From Caulobacter sp. (GTDB taxonomy: Bacteria > Pseudomonadota > Alphaproteobacteria > Caulobacterales > Caulobacteraceae), in assembly GCA_016125585.1 (NCBI GenBank), contig WGLL01000004.1:124001-188000 (forward strand): a DNA stretch of 64,000 nucleotides, read 5' to 3'. Shown here one piece after another: positions 36,055-44,750 of the stretch; the stretch's first letter is position 1, and each line of letters starts with the position of its first letter. A model generated the notes under the pieces. The model saw only the letters and a list, made by a program, of their open reading frames with translations, was not told the origin of the DNA and made no database searches. A program made the translations under genes and the position numbers.

Positions 36055-36747
36055 ATGCAACAGCACATCGTCACCTCCTTCGAGGAAGAACTGAATCACC
36101 TGACCGCCGAGGTGGCCCGCATGGGCGGCCTGGCCGAGGCCCAGGTGTCCGACGCCATCCAGGCCTTCTCGCGCCGCGACATCGCCCTGGCCGAGGTCAT
36201 CGTCCAGCGGGACAAGCGCCTCGACGCCCTCGAGGTGGAGATCGAACGGGCGGCCATCCGCCTGATCGCCCTGCGCCAGCCGATGGCCGTCGACCTGCGC
36301 CGCACCGTGGCGGCGATGAAGATCGCCTCCAACCTCGAGCGTTGCGGCGACCTGGCCAAGAACATCGCCCGCCGCTCGCTGGTGCTGGCCGAGACCGACC
36401 CGGCCGGGCCGGTGTCGCGCTCGATCGAGCGCATGGGCAAGCTGGTCTCCAGCCGGCTGAAGGATGTGCTCGACGCCTATACCGGCGGCGACCTGGAGAC
36501 GGCGACCAGCGTCTGGTCGCGCGACGACGAGGTCGACGAGCATTACGAGAGCCTGTTCCGCGAGCTGCTCACCTACATGATGGGCGATCCGCGAACCATC
36601 ACCCCGGGCGCCCATCTGCTGTTCGTGGCCAAGAACCTCGAGCGGATCGGCGACCACGCCACCAATATCGCCGAGATCGTCCACTACGAGATCACCGGCG
36701 ACGAGCTGACCGAACAGCGGCCGAAGGGAGACACCGGCGCGCCATGA
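36055..36747 (+). CDS. phoU: Phosphate signalling protein PhoU
   Basis: The protein has 230 residues with the two-fold repeated three-helix PhoU architecture. Both copies of the metal-binding motif are present: KIASNLERCGDLAKNIARR in the first and KNLERIGDHATNIAEIV in the second. PhoU links Pst transport to PhoR and dampens the phosphate response. It starts nine bases after pstB and overlaps phoB by four bases (ATGA). Confidence 0.97.
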   Translation: MQQHIVTSFEEELNHLTAEVARMGGLAEAQVSDAIQAFSRRDIALAEVIVQRDKRLDALEVEIERAAIRLIALRQPMAVDLRRTVAAMKIASNLERCGDLAKNIARRSLVLAETDPAGPVSRSIERMGKLVSSRLKDVLDAYTGGDLETATSVWSRDDEVDEHYESLFRELLTYMMGDPRTITPGAHLLFVAKNLERIGDHATNIAEIVHYEITGDELTEQRPKGDTGAP

Positions 36748-37436
36748 GCATTCCGACCATCATCATCGCCGAGGACGAGGACGCCCTCGCCACCCTGCTG
36801 CAGTACAACCTCGAGAAGGAGGGCTATCGGGTCCTGATCGCCGGCGACGGCGAGGAGGCCCTGATGGTCATCGACGAGCAGAAGCCCGACATCCTGCTGC
36901 TCGACTGGATGCTGCCCAAGGTTTCCGGCATCGAGGTCTGCCGCCGCCTGCGGCAGAAGACCGAGACCCGCAACCTGCCGATCCTGATGCTGACCGCGCG
37001 GGGCGAGGAGAGCGACCGGATCCGCGGCCTCGACACCGGGGCCGACGACTATGTGGTCAAGCCCTTCTCGATGACCGAGCTGATGGCCCGCATCCGCGCC
37101 GTCCTGCGCCGCATCCGTCCGGGCCTGGCCGACGACCGCCTCAGCCACGGCGACATCATCGTCGACCGCGTCGCCCACCGGGTGAAGCGCCAGGGCCGCG
37201 AAGTGCATCTGGGCCCGACGGAGTTCCGCCTGCTCGATCACCTGATCCAGCATCCGGGCCGGGTGTTCAGCCGCGAACAGCTGCTCGACGCGGTCTGGGG
37301 CTCGGACGTCTATGTCGAGGCCCGCACCGTCGATGTCCACATCGGCCGGCTGCGCAAGGCGCTGAACAACGCCACCGAGGTCGACCCGATCCGCACCGTC
37401 CGCTCGGCCGGCTATTCGCTGGACATGGAGGCTTGA
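36744..37436 (+). CDS. phoB: Phosphate regulon response regulator PhoB
   Basis: The protein has 230 residues. The receiver domain has acidic residues Glu10/Asp11, phosphoacceptor Asp54 (LLLDWMLPK), Thr84 and Lys106. The OmpR/PhoB winged-helix domain (about 130-228) contains LGPTEFRLLDHLIQHPGRVFSREQLLDAVWG and VDVHIGRLRKAL. When phosphorylated by PhoR it binds Pho boxes such as the one upstream of pstC. Its 3' end is followed by a hairpin repeat before convergent glpQ. Confidence 0.97.
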   Translation: MSIPTIIIAEDEDALATLLQYNLEKEGYRVLIAGDGEEALMVIDEQKPDILLLDWMLPKVSGIEVCRRLRQKTETRNLPILMLTARGEESDRIRGLDTGADDYVVKPFSMTELMARIRAVLRRIRPGLADDRLSHGDIIVDRVAHRVKRQGREVHLGPTEFRLLDHLIQHPGRVFSREQLLDAVWGSDVYVEARTVDVHIGRLRKALNNATEVDPIRTVRSAGYSLDMEA

Positions 37437-37443
37437 GGCGGGA

Positions 37444-37486
37444 GCGCGTTCCGATAAGTGGGAACCGGTTATCGGATCAAACGCGC
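37444..37486. repeat. Dispersed hairpin repeat, copy 1
   Basis: The outer stem GCGCGTT (37444-37450) / AACGCGC (37480-37486) encloses the inner stem CCGATAA / TTATCGG, with AAGTGGGAACCGG around the loop. A second copy in inverted orientation lies at 58849-58895. It also sits between the convergent ends of phoB and the glpQ homologue and may act as a bidirectional terminator. Confidence 0.75.
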
Positions 37487-37507
37487 GACAAACAAAGACC
37501 TGGCGCG

Positions 37508-37534
37508 GCGCGGTTTGAGTTCATCAAATCGCGC
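37508..37534. terminator. Second hairpin between phoB and glpQ homologue
   Basis: GCGCGGTTTGA (37508-37518) pairs with TCAAATCGCGC (37524-37534) over a five-base loop, eleven pairs including one G-T. It follows copy 1 of the dispersed repeat at once, giving tandem hairpins between two convergent genes. No long U tract is present on either strand. Confidence 0.5.
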
Positions 37535-37539
37535 CCGCC

Positions 37540-38640
37540 CTAGGCCTTCGCTCCGATGAACCGGTTGCGGGCGGCGACGCCCTGGCGGGGGTTGTCGGTG
37601 AACAGCCCATCGACCCCGGCGTCGAACAGCGCCTGAAAGACCGGATCGACGTCGCCATGCAGGCGCGGTTCCTCCGGCGTCACGGCGGCCGGCAAAGCCC
37701 GCAGCGAACGCGGCAGGAAGTAGTTCTCGATGCGCACGGTCCAGGGATGGACCTTCAGGCCGGCGGCGTGGGCGTCGCCCACTAGGGCGGTCGGCGCCAG
37801 CAGCTGCTCGCCATCGGTCGGCACGACCATCGCCTTGTCGGGGCCGACCCCGTCGGCATAGGCGGCGATGGCCCGCATCCCGGCGGCGCCCAGCATGTCG
37901 CCATAGCGGACCGACGGCAGGTCGGCCGGGCCGCCGGCGTCGGCGAGCAGCTGGATCAGCGGACTGTCGATCAGGCCGCGCAGGGTCTTCAACGGACCGA
38001 CCTCGAAACACTGCACGAAGATCGGGGCCTTGCGGGCGTTGTAGCCCCTGGCCTTGATCACCGCCGCCAGCCGCTGCTCCATCGGCAGGCCGACCGAGGC
38101 GAAATGGCGGGGATGCTTGAGCTCCGGATAGACGCCGATGACCCGGCCCCGCGCCGTCGACTCCGAGCGGGCCAGGGCGATCACCTCCTCGAAGGTCGGG
38201 ATCGCCTCCTGGCCGTCATAGGCGGCGTTGCCCGGCCGCAGCTGCGGCAAGCGCTCGCGGCAGCGCAGGGTCTTCAGTTCCGCCAGGGTGAAGTCCTCGG
38301 TGAACCAGCCGGTCAGGGTCTCGCCGTCGATGACCTTCGTCGTCTTGCGGGCGGCGAACTCGGGGCGGGCGGCGATGTCGGTGGTCCCGGAAATCTCGTT
38401 CTCGTGCCGGCAGAGGAAGTGGCCGTCGCGGCTGAGCACCAGATCCGGTTCGATGAAGTCGGCGCCGACCTCGATGGCCAGGCGATAGGCCATCAGGGTG
38501 TGTTCCGGCCGCTCGCCGCTGGCCCCGCGATGGGCGATGATGATCGGGACCCGGCCGGGCGCGCGGGCCCGCACAGGACCGGCCGCCAGGGCGGCGAGCC
38601 CCGCAAGGCCCGTGGCGGCGAAGCTGCGGCGATCGATCAT
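37540..38640 (-). CDS. glpQ: Glycerophosphodiester phosphodiesterase, exported
   Basis: The protein has 366 residues. The N-terminus DRRSFAATGLAGLAALAA is a Tat-type signal (twin Arg). The catalytic start of the GDPD barrel is AHRGASGERPEHT (His37-Arg38, Glu43), followed by DFIEPDLVLSRDGHFLCRHE with metal-binding Glu/Asp and a catalytic His, and a C-terminal DGLFTDNP. The enzyme splits glycerophosphodiesters to glycerol-3-phosphate and alcohol in the periplasm, a phosphate-scavenging role. Its start overlaps the phoR stop by four bases, so it is co-transcribed with phoR. Confidence 0.92.
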   Translation of the reverse strand: MIDRRSFAATGLAGLAALAAGPVRARAPGRVPIIIAHRGASGERPEHTLMAYRLAIEVGADFIEPDLVLSRDGHFLCRHENEISGTTDIAARPEFAARKTTKVIDGETLTGWFTEDFTLAELKTLRCRERLPQLRPGNAAYDGQEAIPTFEEVIALARSESTARGRVIGVYPELKHPRHFASVGLPMEQRLAAVIKARGYNARKAPIFVQCFEVGPLKTLRGLIDSPLIQLLADAGGPADLPSVRYGDMLGAAGMRAIAAYADGVGPDKAMVVPTDGEQLLAPTALVGDAHAAGLKVHPWTVRIENYFLPRSLRALPAAVTPEEPRLHGDVDPVFQALFDAGVDGLFTDNPRQGVAARNRFIGAKA

Positions 38641-39884
38641 TCGGCGGCTCCCTTCTCCGCCAGCGGCAGCCAGACGGTGAAGCTGGCCCCCTGCCCCTCG
38701 GCGCTTTCCACGGCCATGCCGCCGCGGTGGCGGTTGGCGATGTGCTTGACGATGGCCAGGCCAAGGCCGGTGCCGGCCCGCTCGCCGCCGCTCTTCTGGC
38801 CCTCGACGCGGTAGAAGCGTTCGGTCAGCCGGGGCAGCCGGTCGCGGGGAATGCCGGGCCCGGCGTCGGTGACCCGCAGCAGGGCGTAGCGCCGCCCCTG
38901 CGGCCTGTCCGGCGCCAGCAGGGTGGTCCGGGCGGCGGCGGGATTGGCCGGCGCGGCGGCGGAGACGTCAGCCACCGGCGCCGACACCGCCAGGGACAGG
39001 GTCCCGCCCCGGGCGGAGTATTTGATCGCGTTCTCGACCAGGTTCTGGATCACCTGCAGAATCTGGTCGCGGTCGCCGTCGACATCGGCCACCCCCCGGA
39101 GCGGAAAATCGGTGGTCACCACCAGTTCCTTTTCCCGGATCAGCGGCACCAGGGCGTCCAGCACGTCGGTCGCCGCCAGCGACAGGTCCAGCCGCCCCTC
39201 CGGCGCGATATGTTCGTTCAGCTCGATCCGCGACAGCGACAGCAGATCGTCGATCAGCCGGGCCATCCTTTCGGCCTGGGCCTGCATGATGCCGAGGAAC
39301 TTCTCCCGAGCCCCGACGTCGTCGCGGGCGTGGCCGCGCAGGGTCTCGATGAAGCCGGAGAGCGAGGCCAGCGGGGTGCGCAGTTCATGGCTGGCGTTGG
39401 CCAGGAAATCGACCCGCATCCGCTCGGCCCGCCGCACATCGGTCTCGTCGCGCAGGGTCAGCAGCGCCAGCGGGCCGGCCTGGCCCCGTCCCAGCGGCCG
39501 GGTCTGGGCGGTCCAGACCCGCTCCTGCGCCCCGCCGGTCTCCATCAGGGCCTGGCCGGCAACCCCCAGCAGGGCCTCGTCGACCGCTTCCAGCACCTCG
39601 GGATTGCGCACGGCGGTGACCAGGCGGGCCCCCTCAACCCGAATCGGAAACAGCAGCCTGGCGGCGGCGTTGGCGAAGACGATGCGGCGCGAGGCCGGCT
39701 CGTCAGGGTCGCCCTCGATGACCAGCACCGGATCGGGCAGGCTTTCGACCAGGGTGCGGAACGGCCCCGGCGGCTCGGCGCCGGCGGGCGCGGCGGCGGC
39801 CGGCGCCGAGCCGCCCTGATCGGCCGGGGCCGACGGCTCCGCCCCGGCGGTGCGCTGGGGCCACAGGGCCTTCAGGATCGACAT
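38637..39884 (-). CDS. phoR: Phosphate regulon sensor histidine kinase PhoR (no membrane helix)
   Basis: The protein has 415 residues. A Pro/Ala-rich N-terminus (1-40) is followed by a PAS-like region (about 41-150). The HisKA box FLANASHELRTPLASLSGFIETLRG has His166, followed by N box NLVENAIKYSA, G1 DAGPGIP and G2 GTGLGLAIVKH. I see no hydrophobic segment, whereas E. coli PhoR has N-terminal membrane helices. It is on the minus strand, convergent with the pst-phoU-phoB operon, and precedes the GlpQ gene. The PhoR identity rests on the kinase sequence plus location; it should signal to PhoB. Confidence 0.88.
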   Translation of the reverse strand: MSILKALWPQRTAGAEPSAPADQGGSAPAAAAPAGAEPPGPFRTLVESLPDPVLVIEGDPDEPASRRIVFANAAARLLFPIRVEGARLVTAVRNPEVLEAVDEALLGVAGQALMETGGAQERVWTAQTRPLGRGQAGPLALLTLRDETDVRRAERMRVDFLANASHELRTPLASLSGFIETLRGHARDDVGAREKFLGIMQAQAERMARLIDDLLSLSRIELNEHIAPEGRLDLSLAATDVLDALVPLIREKELVVTTDFPLRGVADVDGDRDQILQVIQNLVENAIKYSARGGTLSLAVSAPVADVSAAAPANPAAARTTLLAPDRPQGRRYALLRVTDAGPGIPRDRLPRLTERFYRVEGQKSGGERAGTGLGLAIVKHIANRHRGGMAVESAEGQGASFTVWLPLAEKGAAE

Positions 39885-40079
39885 GGACGACCTCGATTCG
39901 ATCGGAGAGGGTCATTATGCTGCATGGCTGCAATGATGCACGGACGTATGGCGCCCTGTTGAACCTTGCGATAGACGAGGTGGGCTGTCTGATTAGGGGA
40001 CGCGGCGAATTGTTGGACGCATTTTCGCCGCATCACAGAGACACGACGGTGTTTGTTCTGGTTGCGGGAAACATTACCC

Positions 40080-43000
40080 ATGGTTCGTAAACGTCTGATC
40101 GCCTCGGTGGCGGTCGCCCCGCTGCTGCTGTTCGCCGGCTCGGCCTTCGCCGAAACGACGATCACCAACACCCGCACGACGGGCGTTTCGACCGCGACGA
40201 TCAACAACGGCGCGCCGGACGACATCGCGGTCAACGGCGGCGGCAAGTTCGAGCTGACCGCCGGCGGCCCGGCGATCACCCAGAACAGCAGCAACAACGT
40301 CAACAACGCGGGCCAGATCACCACCAAGGCGATCGACAACGCCGTCGGCGTCCTGGTCGACACCAGCGGCGGCGACATCACCGGCAACCTGACCAATTCC
40401 GGCAACATCAGCCATACCGACGACTATACCCCGGTCGACGAGGACAAGGACGGCAACCTCGACGGCGTCTTCGCCAAGGGCACCGGCAAGTACGGCATCC
40501 GGGTGACCGGCGCCGGCGACATGATCGGCTCGATCCTGAACTCCGGCTCGATCACCATCGAAGGCAACGACTCCACCGGCATCAGCGTCGAGAGCGACGT
40601 CACCGGAACCCTGCGCAACTACGGCCAGATCTCGGTGACCGGGGACAATGCGGTCGGTCTGAGGATCAGCGGCAACGTCACCGGCGGCGCCGCCGCGGAT
40701 CAGCCGCGCGGCGTCTACACCAGCGGCGCGATCTCGGTGAAGGGCGAAGGCGCCGTCGGGGTCGATGTGTCCGGCGACATCGGCGACAACGCCAACCCCA
40801 CCGCCCTGGTGATCCAGGGCGCGGTGACCGCCAGCGGCTATCGCTATTCCAACCGCCCCACCAATGCGGAAGACCGCGCCAATCTGGGCGCCGACGACAC
40901 CCTGCAGGGCGGACCGGCGGTGCGGGTCACCGGCAACGTCTATGGCGGCATTCTGCTGGGCAAGCCGCACATCGACGACACCACCACCACCGACGACGAC
41001 GGCGACGGGATTCTCGACGCCGACGATCCCGATGACGACAACGACGGCATCCCCGACGCCAACGAGGGCATCGCCAACCTGCAGGTCTATGGCGAAGCGC
41101 CGGCGCTGCTGATCGGATCGACCACCCAGGACATCGTCATCGGCAATGTCGCCGACGCCGATGACGGCGGCTACGGTCTGGTGATCCAGGGCTCGGTGTC
41201 GTCCGACGGCCTGCTCGACAACGTCTCCTCGACGGCCATCCAGATCGGCGGCTCGCTGGCCAACGGCGATCCGGCCGGCTTCGCGGTCGACCTCAACGGC
41301 GGCCTGCGGCTGGACGGCAACGTCACTGCCCGCGCCTACAACGCCCGCGCCCGCGGCATCTTCCTGCGCGACGGCGCCTCGGCCGACGAACTGCGCATCG
41401 ACGGCGCCCTGATCGCCGTGGCCTCGACCACCTCGGCGCCCCTGCCCGACGGCGTCGCCGGCGCCGGCGCCGTGCCCGGAACCGCCGACCAGGAAACCGC
41501 GACCGAATCCGTGGCCCTCGACATCGAGAGCGGCGCCAGCGTCGGAACCCTCAACGTCGGCGGCTTCGTCTCGGCCGGGGCGCTCGGCGAAAACGTCGAC
41601 GCCATCGCCATCCGCGACAACTCCGGCAGCGTCAGCGTGGTCAACATCACCGGCGTGATCTCGGCCTCGATCTCGGCCAATGACGACGCCAACGACACCG
41701 ACGACGACGACCTGCTGGCCGGCAACGAGAAGATCCTCGGCAAGGCCGTGGCGCTGGACCTGTCGAAGAACACGTCCGGCGTGGCCGTCACCATGGACGG
41801 CATCGTCAGCACCGCGACCGACATCGTCGACGCCGACGGCGACGGCGTGCCGGACGCCAACGAGCCGATCATCAAGGGCGCGGTGCTGTTCGGCTCGGGC
41901 GACGACACCCTGAACCTCAAGAACGGCACCCTGACCGGCGACATGGCCTTCGGCGACGGCGCCGACACCCTGAGCATTTCCGGCGGGGCCACGGCCACCG
42001 GCGGCCTGACCGACAGCGATGGCCAGCTGGCGGTGAACGTCGCCAATGGCCGGCTGACGGCGACCAACGCCGAGACGATCAACCTCACCAGCCTGGATGT
42101 CGGCGCCGCCGGCGAGCTGTATGTGACGGCCGACCCCGCCGCCAACGCCAACACCAGCTTCAATGTCTCGGGCACGGCCAACATCGCCTCCGGGGCCACC
42201 GTCGGCCTGGCCCTCAACGGCCTGATCGACGGCCCGCAGAGCTATCTGATCGTCAAGGCCGGAACCCTCAACGTCGGGGCGGATCTGGACCTGTCGCCGC
42301 TGGAGAACGTCTCCTACTTCTACCGCACGACGCTGACGACCGACGTGCCGGCCGGCGAACTGCGGCTGGACGTGCGTCGCCAGACGGCGGCGGAAATGGG
42401 CCTGAACGACAACCAGGGCGCGGCCCTGGACGCGGTCTACGCCGCCCTGCTGGGCACGGACGACACCGCCATCGCCGACTCCTTCCTGGGCGTCAGCAAC
42501 AAGAAGGACTTCCTCAAGCTCTACGACCAGCTTCTGCCCGACCAGGGCGAGGGCCTGTTCTCGGCGCTGAATACCTCCAGCCAGGCCCTGTTCCGCCTCA
42601 CCGCGACCCGGCCCGACATGGGCCAGCGCTACGGACCCGACAGCTTCTGGGTCCAGGAAATCAACATCGGGGTCCTGCGCGACAACGGCGCCAGCCTGGG
42701 CTCGGAAACCAAGGCCTTCGGCTTCATCGGCGGCTACGAGAGCATGGACGAGAAGGGCGGCGCCCTGGGCGCGACCCTGTCCTACATGAACGCCGAGGAG
42801 AAGGACGACGTCGCCCAGATCGGCGAGCAGACCAACGTCTCCCTGCTGGAAGCCGGCGTCTACTGGCGCAAGTCCACCGGCAGCTGGCTGTTCGCGGCCC
42901 GCGGCTCGGCCGGCTACGGCTGGTTCGAGGGCGAGCGCCGCTTCATCGATCCCGCCACCGCCACCTACCGCCAGGCCAGCGCCACCTGGGGCGGCTGGAC

Positions 43001-43466
43001 CGGGGCGGCCAACGCCATGGTCGGCTATGAAGCCCGCTTCGGCCGCTTCTACGCCCGGCCGACCATCAGCCTCGACTACCTCTATCTGTCCGAAGGCGAC
43101 CGCAGCGAAAGCGGCGACAGCTCCGCCTTCAGCCTCGACGTCGACAGCCGCACCAGCAGCCGCCTGTCGGCCGCGGTCGAGCTGGCCCTGGGCGCCACCT
43201 TCGGGCGGGACAACTGGTGGCGGCCCGAGGTTCGGGTCGGCTATCGCCAGCATCTCGCCGGCGAGATCGGCGACACCACCGCCCGCTTCGTCGGCGGCGG
43301 CGGCTTCACCCTGACCCCGACCCAGGCCGGAGACGGCTCGACGATCGTCGGCATCTCGCTGAAGGCCGGCACGCCGATGAGCTATGTGGCGCTGGAAGGC
43401 GACTTCGAGACCACCGACGGCGAAGACCGCTACAACCTGCGCCTCGCCGGCCGGATGATGTTCTAG
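40080..43466 (+). CDS. Autotransporter protein with calcium-loop-like repeats
   Basis: The protein has 1,128 residues: a signal peptide (VRKRLIASVAVAPLLLFAGS, AFA/E), a long passenger of short Gly/Asn/Asp-rich repeats of beta-helix type (about 26-790), and a C-terminal autotransporter barrel (about 850-1128) ending MMF. The passenger contains thrombospondin type-3-like acidic loops: near residue 120 (DEDKDGNLDGV), about 305-330 (DDDGDGILDADDP, DDDNDGIPDANEG) and about 584-596 (DADGDGVPDANEP). I use ATG 40080; a TTG at 40053 is possible. It is divergent from phoR. The role is probably adhesion or surface display, unproven. Confidence 0.9.
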   Translation: MVRKRLIASVAVAPLLLFAGSAFAETTITNTRTTGVSTATINNGAPDDIAVNGGGKFELTAGGPAITQNSSNNVNNAGQITTKAIDNAVGVLVDTSGGDITGNLTNSGNISHTDDYTPVDEDKDGNLDGVFAKGTGKYGIRVTGAGDMIGSILNSGSITIEGNDSTGISVESDVTGTLRNYGQISVTGDNAVGLRISGNVTGGAAADQPRGVYTSGAISVKGEGAVGVDVSGDIGDNANPTALVIQGAVTASGYRYSNRPTNAEDRANLGADDTLQGGPAVRVTGNVYGGILLGKPHIDDTTTTDDDGDGILDADDPDDDNDGIPDANEGIANLQVYGEAPALLIGSTTQDIVIGNVADADDGGYGLVIQGSVSSDGLLDNVSSTAIQIGGSLANGDPAGFAVDLNGGLRLDGNVTARAYNARARGIFLRDGASADELRIDGALIAVASTTSAPLPDGVAGAGAVPGTADQETATESVALDIESGASVGTLNVGGFVSAGALGENVDAIAIRDNSGSVSVVNITGVISASISANDDANDTDDDDLLAGNEKILGKAVALDLSKNTSGVAVTMDGIVSTATDIVDADGDGVPDANEPIIKGAVLFGSGDDTLNLKNGTLTGDMAFGDGADTLSISGGATATGGLTDSDGQLAVNVANGRLTATNAETINLTSLDVGAAGELYVTADPAANANTSFNVSGTANIASGATVGLALNGLIDGPQSYLIVKAGTLNVGADLDLSPLENVSYFYRTTLTTDVPAGELRLDVRRQTAAEMGLNDNQGAALDAVYAALLGTDDTAIADSFLGVSNKKDFLKLYDQLLPDQGEGLFSALNTSSQALFRLTATRPDMGQRYGPDSFWVQEINIGVLRDNGASLGSETKAFGFIGGYESMDEKGGALGATLSYMNAEEKDDVAQIGEQTNVSLLEAGVYWRKSTGSWLFAARGSAGYGWFEGERRFIDPATATYRQASATWGGWTGAANAMVGYEARFGRFYARPTISLDYLYLSEGDRSESGDSSAFSLDVDSRTSSRLSAAVELALGATFGRDNWWRPEVRVGYRQHLAGEIGDTTARFVGGGGFTLTPTQAGDGSTIVGISLKAGTPMSYVALEGDFETTDGEDRYNLRLAGRMMF

Positions 43467-43594
43467 GGGTCCGTCGGCACTCGGCGAGTTGATCCATTTC
43501 CTTCCGCTCACCCTGGCGACCCGAAGGGCGGCGAAGCCATTGCCGGGGCCCATCCGCCGGAACGTAGCGCCCCCTGCGCGCGTTCCGGCCGGCG

Positions 43595-43855
43595 ATGTCA
43601 AACCCCTGGATCAATGCCGTCGGCGTGGGCGCCGCCCTGTGCTCGATGGCCAGTTTCACGCCGCAGATCTTCAAGATGTGGCGGGAGCGGGACGCCTCCA
43701 GCCTGTCGCTGCGCATGTTCTCCCTGACCGTGGCCGGTTTCTGCCTGTGGACGGCCTACGGCGCCCTGTCGGGCAGCTGGCCGGTGGTGCTGTCCAACGT
43801 CGTCTGCCTGGCGCTGTCGGGCGTCATCCTGGGCCTGAAAATTCGCTTCGGCTGA
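43595..43855 (+). CDS. SemiSWEET / MtN3-like PQ-loop transporter
   Basis: The protein has 86 residues, three membrane helices and the PQ-loop motif in SFTPQIFKMWRERDASSLSLRM. It continues with FCLWTAYG, WPVVLSNVVCLAL and LGLKIRFG, as in bacterial SemiSWEET sugar transporters, which function as dimers. The length is right for a complete protein. It lies between the autotransporter and a glycosyltransferase gene on the same strand. The substrate is unknown. Confidence 0.85.
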   Translation: MSNPWINAVGVGAALCSMASFTPQIFKMWRERDASSLSLRMFSLTVAGFCLWTAYGALSGSWPVVLSNVVCLALSGVILGLKIRFG

Positions 43856-43920
43856 GGCCGCCGTGGCCGGCGCGCGTCGCAAAGCCTTAACCACGCTCCC
43901 TAACCGCGTTGAAAGCGGTG

Positions 43921-44718
43921 ATGGGCGAGACTGCGGCCATGGAACACGCCGTCGTCATCCCCAGCCCGCGCCTTCGCATCCTCGGCGGCGAGGTCGATCC
44001 GTTGACGCCGGACAGCATGCTGGCCGCGACCGAGGCCTTTGTGGCCGGCGGCGGCACGGCGGTGATCGCCAACCACAACGCCCACAGCCTGGCCCTGCTG
44101 CGCCAGTCGCCGGCCATGCGGGCCTTCTTCGACGACGCCGACCTGGTGCAGATCGATTCCCTGCCGATGATCCTCTGGGGCCGGCTGATGGGACAGCCGG
44201 TCGGCCGCGAGCACCGCTCGACCTATCTCGACTGGCGCGAGGCCTTCTGGGCCCGGGCGGCCGAATGCGGCTGGCGAGTGTTTCACGTCGGCGGCGCGCC
44301 CGGCGTCGGCGCCCAGGCCCGCGAAGCCATCCTCGCCCGCCACCCGACCCTGAACCTCGCCGAGCACCACGGCTACTTCAACGTCGAGGGGCTGGAGAAC
44401 CACGCCGTGCTGCGGCGGATCGCCGAGTTCGGCCCCGACATCATCCTGGTCGGCATGGGCATGCCCCGCCAGGAGGCCTGGATCGCCGCCAACCGCTATC
44501 GCATCGGCCGGGGCGTCTTCTTCCCGGTCGGCGCCGCTTTCGACTATGAGGCCGGGGTCCAGCCGCCGGCGCCGCGCTGGATGGGCAAGGCCGGGCTGGA
44601 ATGGCTGTTTCGCCTGGCCTCGCAGCCGGGCCGCCTGGCCTGGCGCTATCTGGTCGAGCCCTGGAGCCTGACCCCGGCGATGCTGGCCGACCTGCGGGCC
44701 GCCGCCGCACGGCGGTAG
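43921..44718 (+). CDS. WecG/TagA/CpsF family glycosyltransferase
   Basis: The protein has about 265 residues. The family core runs from LRILGGEVDPLTP through VIANHNAHSLALL, DADLVQIDSLPMILWG, VFHVGGAPGV and the signature ILVGMGMPRQEAWIA. Members add ManNAc or similar sugars to lipid-linked precursors for surface polysaccharides. Starts at 43909 (TTG), 43921 and 43939 (ATG) are all possible and none has a clear ribosome site. Conserved sequence begins near residue 13 of the version given. A TTAACC...CTAACC pair lies upstream. Confidence 0.88.
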   Translation: MGETAAMEHAVVIPSPRLRILGGEVDPLTPDSMLAATEAFVAGGGTAVIANHNAHSLALLRQSPAMRAFFDDADLVQIDSLPMILWGRLMGQPVGREHRSTYLDWREAFWARAAECGWRVFHVGGAPGVGAQAREAILARHPTLNLAEHHGYFNVEGLENHAVLRRIAEFGPDIILVGMGMPRQEAWIAANRYRIGRGVFFPVGAAFDYEAGVQPPAPRWMGKAGLEWLFRLASQPGRLAWRYLVEPWSLTPAMLADLRAAAARR

Positions 44719-44750
44719 AGTCGCGGCCGTCCAGCCGCTAGCCTGCTCTG

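Noticed and set aside
43870..43920. CtrA site TTAACC...CTAACC before the WecG-type gene
   Set aside because: Spacing and second half do not fit TTAA-N7-TTAA; too weak to list as a site.
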